Source: Podocnemis expansa | Taxonomy: Eukaryota; Chordata; Testudines; Podocnemididae | Assembly (NCBI GenBank): GCA_007922195.1 | Contig: ML682125.1 | Span: 1,881,020 to 1,945,019 of the forward strand | DNA length: 64,000 nucleotides | Direction: 5' to 3' | The notes under the pieces: model-generated | Database searches by the model: none | What the model was told of the DNA's origin: nothing | The model's input: only the letters and a program-made list of their open reading frames with translations | Program-made: the position numbers and the translations under genes | Part shown: piece after piece, positions 45,361-55,917 of the stretch | Numbering within the stretch: the first letter of the stretch is position 1 | Layout: the number at the start of each line of letters is the position of its first letter

Positions 45361-47270
45361 GGAATTCAAATGCCTATGTACAGACCTCGGAACAACAGGT
45401 ATCAATATAATAGAAGTAACAGATTCTCCTATCAACAACAGCGCAGAAGGTTTGACTCCTCGCACCTGAGGTCCAAGCAGCACAATGGTAGATGTAGGCA
45501 AGGTGCCCAACAAGCACATAATTTGCAACCCCAATCGACCAAACAGCACTTTTGAAAATCAGGTCGAGGGTTTGCCTAATCAACGTATAACATCTTTCAT
45601 TGATGGCATTGAAACACCCGTACGGTTCACTGACAAATTAGCACCGTACTTCCACAGATGGGCATCCATTACATCAGACAAATGGGTGTTCGAGATTGTT
45701 GAGTCTGGCTACTTAATCCCATTCATAGCCACACCCATACCCAAACCCCGTTCCCTGTCCCTCTTCAGGGGCCCCTCTCATGTACAACTTTTGAGGGAGG
45801 AAGTGAACACCCTCCTGACCATTGGAGCGATACAGGAGGTCCCTGTACAATATAGGGGCAAGGGATTCTATTCTAGATATTTCTTAACATGGAAAAAGAC
45901 AGGGAGCTGGAGACCCATCTTGGACCTAAAAGCCCTTAATAACTTTGTCCGCGTGCACAAATTTAAAATGGTAACGTTGTCTACTATTCTTCCATCCCTA
46001 GAGAAAGATGATTGGCTGGCATCCCTTGACCTCAAGGACTCATATTTCCATGTTACAATACATCCAGCTCACAGGAAATTCCTGAGTTTCACGTTCCTGC
46101 AAAATCATTATCAGTTCAATGTGCTCCCCTTCGGCCTGTGCACAGCGCCGAGAGTGTTTTCGAAGATTATGACGGCACCGATAGCATATCTGCGATGAAG
46201 GGGAATATCTGTCTTCCCCTATCTAGACAACTTCCTATTGAGGGCATGCTCCTTCTCTGCAGCTCAGGAGGCAGTGAAAGTGACAGAATCTTTGTTCCTC
46301 TCGTTGGGTCTGCCCATCAACTACAACAAATCCCTCATGATTCCAACACAACAAATTCAGTTTATAGGGGCTCAAATATGTACTCCCTCTTGCAGAGCAT
46401 TGCTCACAGCAGACTGGGTCGTGGCCCTATCCGACATCGTAAACCAAGTTCGATCTTCTCTGTCGGTTTTGGCTCTCACGTGCATGCAGCTTCTCGGACA
46501 TATGGCAGTGGCAACTTACCTGGTCCCCAATTCCAGAATGCACATGAGGCACATGCAGTTGTGGTTCCTGAAGGAATTCAAGCTGCACAAGCACGCAGAA
46601 TATCAGCGGCTATCGGGTTCACAGCCAATCAAGGACACTCTTACCTGGTGGACCTCCCCATGAAACGTGCTTCAGGGTGTTCTGTTCATTCAAGAAGCAG
46701 CAGACATCCTTATTTCCACAGATGCCTCTATCGCGGGATGGGGCGCCCACCCTGGACACCTGACAGTACAAGGCAGGTGGGCCCATCAAGAGGCTACACT
46801 GCATATCAATATCCTCGAGCTACGGGCAGTGCAGAATGCCTGTCAACATTTCCTAACTATCATAAGCGCCAAGTACGTAAAAATTCAGACAGACAATGTG
46901 GCGACTATGCATAACATCAATCACCAGGGGGGCGTTCACTCACGGGCCTTGTGCCTAGAGGCGTTGAAGTTATGGCAGTGGTGCCTGGAACACAATATTC
47001 ACATTTCAGCGGTGTACTTAGCGGGTATACTAAACACGGTTGCAGACGATCTAAGCAGGAACTTCCTGGACCCTCACAAATGGGAACTGAATGACACAGT
47101 TCTCATGAGTATATTCAGACGTTGGGGTTATCCGAGCGTGGACTTGTTCACAACTCAGGCCAAAAAGAAATGTCTGCGGTTCTGTTCAAGAGCGGGTCGC
47201 GGCTACGAATCACTGGGGGATGCATTCCTAACCAAGTGGGACCATGATCTTCTTTACGCTTTTCCCCGCT
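45361..47270 (+). pseudogene. DIRS D reverse transcriptase / RNase H with two in-frame TGA
   Basis: One frame runs from the linker (about 45485) to 47276 with only two stops, TGA at 46196-46198 and 46661-46663. RT: FENQVEG, FRGPSHVQLLREEV, GFYSRYFL, WRPILDLKALN, LDLKDSYFHV, FGLCTAPRVFSK, then the catalytic box FPYLDN, where the second Asp is Asn. Thumb: LALTCMQLLGHMAVATYLVP. RNase H: TDASIAGWGAH, LELRAVQNAC, QTDNVATMHN and LNTVADDLSR supply the Asp-Glu-Asp-Asp set. Then RRWGYPSVDLF and DAFLTKWDHDLLYAFPRFL lead into the next segment. Confidence 0.88.
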
Positions 47271-47530
47271 TCCTTTGATCCCCAGAACACTCCAAAAGGT
47301 GAAACAGGACAGAGCGGAGATCATATTGGTCACCCCAGCCTGGCCAAGACAGACCTGGTACACTCTCCTCATACGCATGTCCAAGGACTCACCCATTCCC
47401 CTGCCACAAATTCCCAACTTACTTACTCAGAACAAAGGCAAGACACAATATACTCACCTCAGCAGGATGCACCTCACAGCATGGTTCTTCGATGGCTCAA
47501 TGACACAGAGGGACAATGCTCTGATAGAGT
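47271..47530 (+). pseudogene. DIRS D methyltransferase-like segment after frameshift
   Basis: Continues pol in another frame after an apparent 1-bp loss near 47270: LIPRTLQKVKQDRAEIILVT, PAWPRQTWYTLLI, HLTAWFFDGS, ending at TAG near 47530. In DIRS elements the region between RNase H and recombinase is described as adenine-methyltransferase-like; that label is from knowledge of the family, and no catalytic motif was verified here. Copies C and E contain the same blocks. Confidence 0.65.
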
Positions 47531-48563
47531 GAAACATGTATTAATAAATAGTCAGACGCCAGCAACGAGGGTTACTTACCTGCAAAAATGGAAAAGATTT
47601 CTTACCTGGTGTCAAGTGAGATCAGTCCTTCCGCAGTCGCCCTCCATTCCAGCTGTACTGGAGTATCTTCTCGACCTGAAAGAGAAAGGGTTGGTGATGG
47701 CCACTCTGAGGGTTCATCTAGCGGCAATATCCACATCTCACGAGGCAGTGGATAACTCTTCCTTATTTTCACATTCTGTCATTAAGCATTTCCTTGTCGG
47801 AGTGCAGAATACTTACCTGGCTGTCAGACCTCCTGTTCATCCATGGGATCTATCTTTGGTCCTGAGGGTGCTCACCAGGCCACCATTTGAGCCCATGGCT
47901 ACATGCTCCCTACTACGCTTATCAATGAAGGTAGCTTTCCTGGTGGCGGTGACATCAGCCAGGTGAGTAAGTGAACTGGTGGCTCTTATGGTTTGCCCTC
48001 CATTTACAGTCCTTATGAAAGACAAGGTTTCTTTCAGACCCCACCCGAAGTTCATGCCGAAGGTTTCTTCTGCGTTTCACATTAACCAGACGATTCACCT
48101 CCCAGTTTTTTACCCAAAACCTCACGCTGGCCCAGAGGAAGCAGTGTTGCATACTTTGGATGTGAAGCGTGTGGTCTCATTTTACATCGACAGGACAAAA
48201 TCCTTCTGTAAAACTCCTAGGCTATTTATCTCAATAACAGAAAGATCTAAGGGCAATCCCATCTCTAATCAAAGAATGTCCAAATGGATTTCTAGCTGTA
48301 TCCGTCTCGCCTATCAGAAACATGGACACGAACCTCCCGGTGTTATTAGGACGCACTCGACCAGAGCGGTTTCTAGCACAACGGCGTTCCTCCGAAATGT
48401 TCCCATATTGGACATATGCAAGGCCGCCACTTGGGCGTCAGTGGACACTTTCATAAAACATTACGCCATGGATAGCCACGCCTCTATAGACACTGCCATG
48501 GGTCTTGCAGTGCTTAACACCATAAGAAGGGACAACTCCGAAGGTCCCACCTCCAGTGAATGA
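47500..48563 (+). pseudogene. DIRS D tyrosine recombinase, one TGA at Arg I
   Basis: This is the integrase-type tyrosine recombinase for circular cDNA insertion. It is a single frame from about 47500 to the stop at 48563, broken only by TGA at 47964-47966. N-terminal core-binding part: ATRVTYLQKWKRFLTWC and VLEYLLDLKEKGL. Catalytic part: AVTSAR-stop-VSELVAL, where the stop aligns with the first catalytic Arg; then RTHSTRAV (His and Arg of box II) and FIKHYAMD (nucleophile Tyr). It overlaps the preceding segment in another frame, as is common in DIRS. Confidence 0.85.
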
Positions 48564-48577
48564 CACTGCTAGGCAAT

Positions 48578-48686
48578 CACCTAAAGTGGAGCAGCGGGGC
48601 TACTGCTCGAAGAAGAAACGGAGGTTACTCACCACGTGCAGTAGCCGTGCTTCTTCGAGATGCATGTCCCCGCACTGCTCCACTAC
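48578..48686. repeat. DIRS D internal complementary region
   Basis: The left half (cctaaagtggagcagcgggg ... ctgctcgaagaagaa) is the reverse complement of the element's left end. The right half (cggaggttactcaccacgtg ... ccgcactgctccac) is the reverse complement of its right end. This joined-ends template is used in the DIRS1 model to form the cDNA circle. It shows both termini of the element precisely. Confidence 0.88.
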
Positions 48687-48734
48687 CCACCCGCCTCCCT
48701 TCTGCTTCAGAGTATCATTCAAAGGGTACTCTGC

Positions 48735-48952
48735 GGTAGAGAAGGAACTGACAGGTGGGAGGGGGGAGCTTGCATTCCAAACGGCGGGAAGACAGCAGTG
48801 ACGTCACCAGGGCAGTGCCCCCCCCCGGGATTCTGCTATTAACATCTCCAGTGCGAGGTGCAGGCACAGCCACACACCTAAAGTGAAGCAGTGTGGGGAC
48901 ACACATCTCGAAGAAGCATGGCTACTGCACATGGTGAGTAACCTCCATTTCT
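48735..48952 (-). repeat. DIRS D right inverted terminal repeat
   Basis: Inverse of the left repeat (gagaaggaactga ... cattccaaacggcgggaag ... cgaagaag), with an extra 30 bp at its outer end (catggctactgcacatggtg ... acctccattt) that the left repeat lacks, as in DIRS1. Confidence 0.85.
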
Positions 48953-49195
48953 CTTTAAGACCCCAAAGAGGTTACATTAATATGAAAAAGTATCATAAAT
49001 GGTCATAGAATCATAGGGTTGGAAGGGACTTCCTGAGGTCATCTAGTCCAACCCCCTGCGAAAAAGCAGGAACACTCCCACTAAATCATCCCAGCCAGGG
49101 TTTTGTCTAACTGAGCCTTAAATATCTCCAAAGATGGAGATTCCACTACCCCCCCCAGGTAACCCATTCCAGCACTTCACCACCATCCTAATAAG

Positions 49196-50266
49196 TGTGG
49201 GACGCCAGGCGGAGTGCGGTCAGGCAAGATGCATTCTTATCAGCATTGTTCTGTTTCTGGTGCTGATATCAGTTTGGCTGCATGCATGAATGCATGCATG
49301 AGTCTCTGAAGGCATGCCCCCTCAGAATTACCCCTGGCTCAGATCTCTAGTGGGAACTCCACTAGCTCAGTGATCTAGAGCCTGGCTTGGGCCTTAAGCA
49401 GGGACTGAGTTAGCCTGGTGATCCTAAGCTGAGGTGTTCCTTTGGTTAACACTTTGGGTTACCTTTGGCTCAAATCTTAAGTAAGGACTCAGCTTAGTGA
49501 TTTGGAGCCCAGACGTACCTTGTGTGCAAGATGTAAACTGAGGCAACACTCAGGATCGAGGAAACCAGCACGACCACAGATCTTTGCAGAAATGAAGGTG
49601 CCAGGCTAGGCTTTATTGCAACATAGAACTATGGCAAACAATCCATATCAACAGATTTGTTGGCAGCATTAGTGTGCTCAATGCAATGGAACAGCTCAAC
49701 TGACAGCAGGACTTGCTGCCACCCTCTTGGCCATACGAAATTTGGGTTCTGGGGCTCCTATTCTCATATTCTACTCGGACCTACTGACTCACCCCCCTTT
49801 GGGATCCACATTTACCTTGATTGGTCCACATACCCCTTTCTTGATGGCACCCTCAATTTGATAGGTCCACACATTATTGGACATCTTTATCCATCAAGGT
49901 GTCATGGTTTGACCGAAACCTTACTTATTGCTATCCATAAAAGTGTCATATTTGACCAAAATCATACCTTTGCATGGGTCACTTATCTAATACTTCCCTA
50001 TCTCTTTGGCATTATCTGTTGGCATTAGACCAACTTAATACATTTCAGGTACTTTTCCATTTTTCATACTTATTACAATTTCAGCTTATTTCTTGCCAAT
50101 TCCAGTGAAGCTGAACTTCACAATTTCTTTCATGTCTGTATCTTCAGTTTAGACCCACTGTACATTCCATTCAGGCCCACTGTTAAGAGTACTTCACTAA
50201 GCCTTAAGCCAACACCTAGGCATTTCTACTCATTTTTCTTATTGTAACCTCTTGCTTTCTTCTACA
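49196..50266. mobile_element. Solo LTR-like element, family LTR-3
   Basis: Begins TGTGGGACGCCAGG and ends TTCTTCTACA. Flanks ataag (49191-49195) and gtaag (50267-50271) are a 5-bp target duplication with one difference. 1071 bp, no genes. Its boundaries are defined by the CR1 it interrupts. No second copy exists in the window. Confidence 0.75.
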
Positions 50267-50457
50267 GTAAGGAAGTTTTTCCTAATATACAACCTCGACC
50301 TCCCCAGCTATAACTTGAAAACATAGCTCCTTGTTCTGTCTTCTGTTGCTACTGAGAACAGCCAAACTCCTTCCACCCTGGAGCACCCCTTCAAGTAGTT
50401 GAAGGTTGCTATCAAATCCCCCCTCAGTCTGATCTTCTGCAAGCTAAATAAGCCTAG

Positions 50458-50640
50458 CTGTTCTTTGAGTGATTGCTCCTGTCCATTCCATGTTAGGTGT
50501 GCATGTGCTGCATGCATGGATAGCTGGAGTTTTTTTCTCCTAGAGTACCCGTAGGGTCGGCTGTGGCACCCTCTGGAGTGGTGCCGCTGCAGCTTACTAT
50601 ATAAGGCACAGCCAACCTGTCTCTCCTCAGTTCCTTCCTA
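50458..50640 (+). repeat. DIRS E left inverted terminal repeat
   Basis: Starts near ttctttgagtgattgctcct and includes gtagggtcggctgtggcacc and cttactatataaggcac, a TATA-like stretch that may serve as promoter (inference). Its inverse lies at 55918-56123. Confidence 0.82.
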
Positions 50641-50645
50641 CCACC

Positions 50646-52905
50646 TTGATGGTGGCTGGAGTTCTTGTCTGCCTTCGGGCAGTCTCCCTGTTAGATAGTT
50701 GTAATGTTAAGTACTTATTAGTAGAGCAGTTAGATAGCTTTGACTTTAAGATTGCAACCCAGCCTCTGGGTCAGGGCATGCCAGACTTCAAGACTTGTGA
50801 GTCTTGTCAGAAGCCCATGCCGTTAGATGACCCACATTGTTCCTGTCTGTTTTTGGGAGAAACATACTTCAAGGAAAAGTGTAAGATCTACAGAAGTTTC
50901 AAGCCGCGAACACAAAAAGAGAGAGAACAAAGATGAAAGCTTAACATAATGGCGGAAGCCCCCAGACCGACTTCCAGAATGGGTTCCGGTACGGCACCAT
51001 CAGTGAGCAGCGCACCAGCCGCACCCCGGTGCAGGGACTCATCAGGTAAACCACAGCACCGAGCTGTGGCACCAGCACCAGTGTTGGTTTCAGCAGCACC
51101 ATCATCCACAGCCCCCAGTGCCTCCACAGCACCATCAGTTCATCGGTGGCACTGATCCCTGTCCCTGGAGCCACAGAAGAAGAAAAGGAAGATGGGGAAG
51201 GAGTGATCACCTAAGAGACTGAGCAGGAGCAGCCCTATGGCCCCATGACCTGAGGTGCAATGGCCAATGGTACCATTGAGACCAGCTCAGGTAGAGCTGC
51301 CAACTCCGGTATCTGTGCCCTCCCCAATGCAAGACATGTTGGGAGAGGAGATACTCCTTCCCTCTACACCAGAGACCTTTGAGGCAGCGCCAGACCTTAT
51401 TGAGAAAATGGCACCACCTGCCTTGGGCCCACTACCATCTCCAGCACCCAGGTTGAGGCCGTCAAGGGGCAAACCTTTGCTGGTACACCCAACTTCACCA
51501 CATTCCCCAGCAACAAGATCTCGGTCACCCTTGCATGTTCAAGCAAAGTGTTCTCCAATGGCAGCACCAGCACGGCACTACTCCCCAGTGCCGCCAACCA
51601 TCATCATGAGTGTGGGAGCTCCTCGTTACCATTCCCCAGTAAGGGCTAGGAGCCGTTATCACTCCTCGGTACAGTCTGGAGATTCCAGGGCTCGAAGTCC
51701 ACGGCACTGTTCTCCTGCATGGCTCCATTGTGGTTCCCTTGGAGTGGCCTCTCATTGGACTCAGACAAAGCTTTGTCAGTGTCCAGAGCTAGAAGGCCCA
51801 GGAGTAGACGGTCAGTTCCACAGTCCAACACTCTGCCTCCACAGTGACATCCTCAGTGGCCTGTACTTTCTCAGTGGCCTTTCTGGACTCCTTGGGCCTA
51901 CCTTCAGGAGCAGGGCCCTAAGATAAGCAGATCCCACTCTGTGGTGAGCTCCTGCCCCCAGCCTTCCTGCACTGTTAGTGCACTCCTGGAAATGGGAGAC
52001 CTCTCAGAAGGGGAGTCAATTGTAAGATCCCAGGTCCCTACAGATTGGGACAGGGCAGACCCTCAGAGAGAGCCAGTGTCTGGAAGTAGGCCCTCCAACC
52101 CACCGGGGGAGTCATCGTCATCTCCTCTGAATGAGGCAGTGGCGGGGGCAAAGTCTGATTCCATTGCATACAAGGAGCTCCTCTGGAGAGTCATCCGGGG
52201 CCTGGGGCTACCAGCAGAGGAGATAGTGGAGGATGCAGACCCCATGGTTGATATCCTGGTCCTGGAAGGCCCTTCTTGGGTGGCCATCCTGCTCATTAAG
52301 ACCATTCAGAACACCATGAAGTCCATGTGGCATACTCCAGCTTCCATTCCTCCCATGGCCAAGAAGGTAGAGGGAAAGTACTTTGTGCCGTCAAAAGGTC
52401 GTGAACATTTTTACACGCATCTGACACCGGGATCGCTTGTAGCAGTGGCCAATGAAAAAGAGAGACAGGACCATCAAGGGCCAACCCCCAAATCTAAAGA
52501 TGCAAAGAAGTTGGACTTATTTGGCTGGAAAATTTACTCTACAGGAGGGCTCCAACTCCAGACTGCTAATCAGCAAGCAGTCCTTAGCAGATATACTTCT
52601 AATGCGTGGTCTTCATTGGAGAAATTCTCAGATAAGTTGGATCAGAGTTCGAAGCCTGAGTTATTGGCTCCATTAGAGAAGGCAAGATAGTTTCCAGGGC
52701 ACTACTGCAATCGGCTCTTGATGCTGTGGATGCGGTGGCCAGAGCCATGGCCTTCAGCGTCACTATGAGCAGCAGCGTTCGGCTGCCAGCCTCAGGCCTG
52801 CCACAGGAGGTGCAGAATACTATACAAGATCTTCCCTTTGAAGGGCCAGAGCTGTTTTCACAGCAGACAGACTCCAAGCTGCAAACCCTGAAAGATGGAT
52901 GGGCC
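50646..52905 (+). pseudogene. DIRS E gag
   Basis: N-terminal Cys/His segment 50779-50936: MPDFKTCESCQKPMPLDDPH, then a degraded CLFLGETYFKEKCKIY. Middle (about 50941-51926) is Pro/Ser/Ala-rich and stays in the same frame as the N-terminus apart from stops. The C-terminal domain from about 51941 (VIRGLGLPAEEIVEDADPMV, HTPASIPPMAKKVEGKYFVP) is in another frame, then shifts near 52690 to LQSALDAVDAVARAMAF-like sequence and LPFEGPELFSQQTDSKLQTL. No intact ORF. Confidence 0.75.
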
Positions 52906-54560
52906 CTTCTGAAATCTCCAAGGCCGTACATCCCAGTGTCACAGAGAAGACCCTTCAAGCCCCTATCTGTACTGAGGTCTTCTCACCACCGACAAGATTA
53001 TGACAGAAGTCACAGCCGGAATGGTCACAGAAATAATAATCGTCCACCACACCAATCCCAAGGGACCCCCTGCCAGTCCTGGGGCTCCAAAAAGAACTTT
53101 TGGAAGTGCGCCCAGGGATGATGTACCATTAAGTCTGGATCTACTCCCACCGTTTGCCAACAGACTCTGCTGGTTTTATCCGGCGTGATCCTGGATCACT
53201 TCAGACTCTTGGGTGCTGTGCATGGTGCAACTGGGTTACTCCATCCAATTCTCCTCCCCCCACATCTCCCTCCTTCCCCATCCTTTTACAGGGACCCCTC
53301 TCATGACCAACTATTGGTGCAGGAGGTGCAAGGGTGCCATGGAGGAAGTTCCTCTAGGGCACGGGGGGAAAGGATTTTACTCCGGCTATTTCTTGATTCC
53401 CAAGGCGAAGTGAGGTCTTCATCCCATCCTTGACCTCAGAGGCTTGAACCAATACCTGTGCAAGATATGATTTCATATGTTCTCCCTTTCTTCGATAATT
53501 CCCTCTCTGGATCCAGGAGACTGATATGCCACCCTCAATCTCCAGAATGCCTATTTTCATATCTCCATAATTCCCAGGCACAGAAGGTTCCTATGGTTTG
53601 TAGTGGACAGCAGGCATCTTCAGTTGGGGCTAGCAAGAGCATCTCTCCTCAGTCATGGTTCGAGAATATCAGGACCCTTGTGGAGGACCTGCAGAGCTTT
53701 CCGTTCACATCAATTCGGTCCTGCCTGTGGCTTTTGGGGTTCATGGCAGCGTGCACCCATATGGTGAGATACGCTTGCTTGAGATTGCGCCCCTTGCAGA
53801 TGTGGCTGGCATCAGTCTATTGGCCAGCGAGAGAGAGCATCGACGGCATGGTCACAAGCCCTTTGGAAGTGCTGAGGTCACTGGATTGGTGATGTCATGA
53901 TCAAAATGTCTGTGAAGGACTTCCCCTTCAGTCACCCCAGCCCTCAATGTTCCTGGGCATGGATGCTTTGGATTTGGGGAGGGGGGTGCATCTCGGCCGC
54001 CTCAGAACCCAAGGACTTCGGAAGGACAGTGACTTGAACCATAATATCAATGTAAAGGAGCTTCAAGCTGTCCACCTGGCCTGCCAGGCGTTATTGGACA
54101 ATCTGAAGGGCGGAATGGTGTTGGTTCAAACGGACAATATGGCCATGATGTACTATATCTATAGGCAGGGAGGGGCCCATTCCACTCCACTTTGCTACGA
54201 AGCCCTCAGCCTATGGGATTTCTGCATTTGCCATTCGATTCACCTTGTGGTGTCACATCTCCCTGCTCAGCACAATCTCCTAGCAGACTCTCTGAGCCAA
54301 AAATATACGATGCACGAGTGGTCCCTGAAATGGGAAGTGTTGAGATACTTCTTCCAACTTTGAGGCTACCCTCAGATAGACCTCTTTGCATCGGAACAGA
54401 ACAACAAGTGCAGGGAGTTCTGTTCATTCAAGGGACAAAGCCCAGGGTCAATAGCAGAAGCCTTCAAGATATCATGGGCAGGGAAGACTTGGTATGCTTT
54501 TCCCCTGACCACATTGATCTCGAAAGTACTTTCGAAAATCAAGCAAGACCGGGCTTCAGC
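52906..54560 (+). pseudogene. DIRS E pol with RT active site deleted, RNase H partly intact
   Basis: Linker SQRRPFKPLSVLRSSHHRQ, then RT fingers: FTGTPLMTNYW, GGKGFYSGYFLIPKAK, HPILDLRGLNQYL, ATLNLQNAYFHISI. At about 53600-53640 the sequence jumps to the thumb (FPFTSIRSCLWLLGFMAACT), so the segment with the YxDD box is missing. RNase H is readable: NVKELQAVHLAC, LVQTDNMAMMYYI and HNLLADSLSQ (53947-54363). Then WGYPQIDLFASEQNNKCREF and AWPRQH follow after a stop. Confidence 0.78.
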
Positions 54561-54599
54561 CATAACTATAGCCCCAGCGTGGCCAAGGCAGCACTAGTC

Positions 54600-55755
54600 T
54601 GTAACTCTGCTACACCTCTCAGTTCAGGACCCAATAGAGATGCCGATGCTTCCAGATCTGCTGTCCCAGGACCAGGGGTGGCTGCATCACCCAGACGTGA
54701 GGTCCCTGCATCTCTGGGTGTGGAACCTCTATGCCTGAACGGCAGGGAGTTGCAGTGGGTTTGGGCCAGATCCAGAAAGTGTTATTCAGCAGCAGGAAGC
54801 TTTCGACCAGGACATTGTACAGGGCTAAGTGGTCCAGGTTTGTGACTTGGTCGATCAGTAGAGGCCTCAAGCCACGTCAAGGTTTGATTCCAATCATTTT
54901 GGACTTTCTTTGGTCTTTAAAATCCCAAGGCCTCTCTTTATCCTCAGTCAAGGTCTATCTGGCAGCAATTTCAGCGTTCCATGAGACAGCAGACAAGGCT
55001 TCAGTCTTCTCAGACCCTATGGCGAAGCGCTTCCTAAAAGGCCTGGAGCAACTCTTTCCAACATTGCACCCCCAATAGCTCAGTGGGACCTCATTTCAGT
55101 CCTGTTGAAGCTCACAGGGCCTCCATTTGTGCCACTCGCCTCCTGCTCACTCCTGCTCCTCTCATGGAAGGTGGCTTTCTTAGTGGCAATAACGACAGCC
55201 AGATGAGTTTTGGGCATTAACAGCCACACCGCCCTATACAATCTTTTTCAAGGACAAGGTCCAGTACGTCCTCACCCAGCCTTCCATCCTAAGGTAGTTT
55301 CTCAGTTTCACTGCAATCAGGAGATTGTCTTGCCTGTCTTCCATCCAAAAGCCCCGTACCTCAGAAAGGTAAAGGAGGCTCCACTCGCTAGACATTCACT
55401 GTGCGTTGGCATTTTACATCAAAAGGAAGAAACCATTTAGAAAGACGTCTCAACTGTTTGTAGCAGTGGCACAACAAGATGAAAAGGGAGCCTGTCTCAA
55501 TGCAGTGTCTCTCATCCTGGATAGTTTCCTGTATATGTGAGTGCTATGCTTTGGCTAAGATTGCTCCACCAACAACTCTACAAGGGCTCAAGCTTCATCA
55601 ACTGCCTTCTTGAATGGAGTGCTGATAGTGGACAGCTGTAAAGCAGCTACATGGTCGTCCACTCACACATTCACGGAGCATTATGCGATCGCTCGGCAAA
55701 CTCAGAATGATGCCACAGTGCAACGAGCAGTTCTGCAGTCAGTGCATCTGTGATT
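54600..55755 (+). pseudogene. DIRS E tyrosine recombinase remnant
   Basis: Fragments: LSTRTLYRAKWSRFVTWSIS and LWSLKSQGLSLSSVKVYLAA (54731-55078), WKVAFLVAITTAR followed by TGA at 55204-55206, then FHPKVVSQFHCNQEIVLPVF. The TGA aligns with the catalytic Arg I codon, as in copy D. In the C-terminal box the residues before STRA are Asn-Asn rather than including His, so the box II His is also lost. HYAIARQTQN near 55680 keeps the Tyr. Frameshifts occur between 54850 and 55600. Confidence 0.75.
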
Positions 55756-55795
55756 CCAACCCACCGCCAGAGGTAAGACTAGTGAATCACCCCAC

Positions 55796-55884
55796 ACGAA
55801 ATGGGCAGGAGAAATCACTCGAAGAAGAGGTTACTCACCTGTAACTGATGTTCTTTGAGATGTGTTGCTCCTGGCCATTCCACT
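55796..55884. repeat. DIRS E internal complementary region
   Basis: gaaatgggcaggagaaatca ... ctcgaagaagag mirrors the left end of the element. gttactcacctgtaactgat ... gctcctggccattcca mirrors its right end. Same layout as in copy D. Confidence 0.83.
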
Positions 55885-55917
55885 TCCCTCTCTCCTTCCC
55901 CTCTGCGGAATAGATGT

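Larger units (their letters stand above)
42951..48952 (+). mobile_element. DIRS-like retrotransposon copy D, nearly full length (6.0 kb)
   Basis: This is the best preserved DIRS element here. In order: left inverted terminal repeat, gag, RT/RNase H, methyltransferase-like segment, tyrosine recombinase, internal complementary region and right inverted terminal repeat. This is the DIRS1 architecture, in which a circular cDNA is inserted by the recombinase without a target duplication. No duplication is seen at the ends. It is not functional: gag has two frameshifts, pol has two in-frame TGA stops and one frameshift, the RT box reads YLDN, and the recombinase has a TGA at the Arg I codon. Confidence 0.9.
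42177..48976. mobile_element. Solo LTR-like element, family LTR-2, hosting DIRS D
   Basis: Begins TGTAACAGCC and ends GAGGTTACA, so the ends TGTAAC/GTTACA are inverted repeats. Flanks ttag (42173-42176) and ttaa (48977-48980) are a 4-bp duplication with one difference. Its own sequence is about 800 bp (42177-42950 and 48953-48976). The remainder is DIRS element D. No retroviral genes are seen. Confidence 0.65.
41228..49004. mobile_element. Solo LTR-like element, family LTR-1, copy 6, split by a 6.8-kb nested insertion
   Basis: Left part 41228-42176 begins TGTGACCCGAGCC and follows the family body. It breaks at gaaatattag. The rest (48977-49004, ttaatatgaaaaagtatcat) lies 6.8 kb away, after the LTR-2/DIRS D block, and is then cut by a CR1 at 49005. 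Its last 60 bp or so were not found. Other copies show the uninterrupted gaaatattaatatgaaa sequence (e.g. near 35530). Confidence 0.75.

Noticed and set aside
47964..47966. A selenocysteine or programmed readthrough codon in the recombinase
   Set aside because: No structured element was recognised downstream. The same codon is CAC in copy A, and CpG decay explains both more simply. It is kept only as an alternative in the findings.
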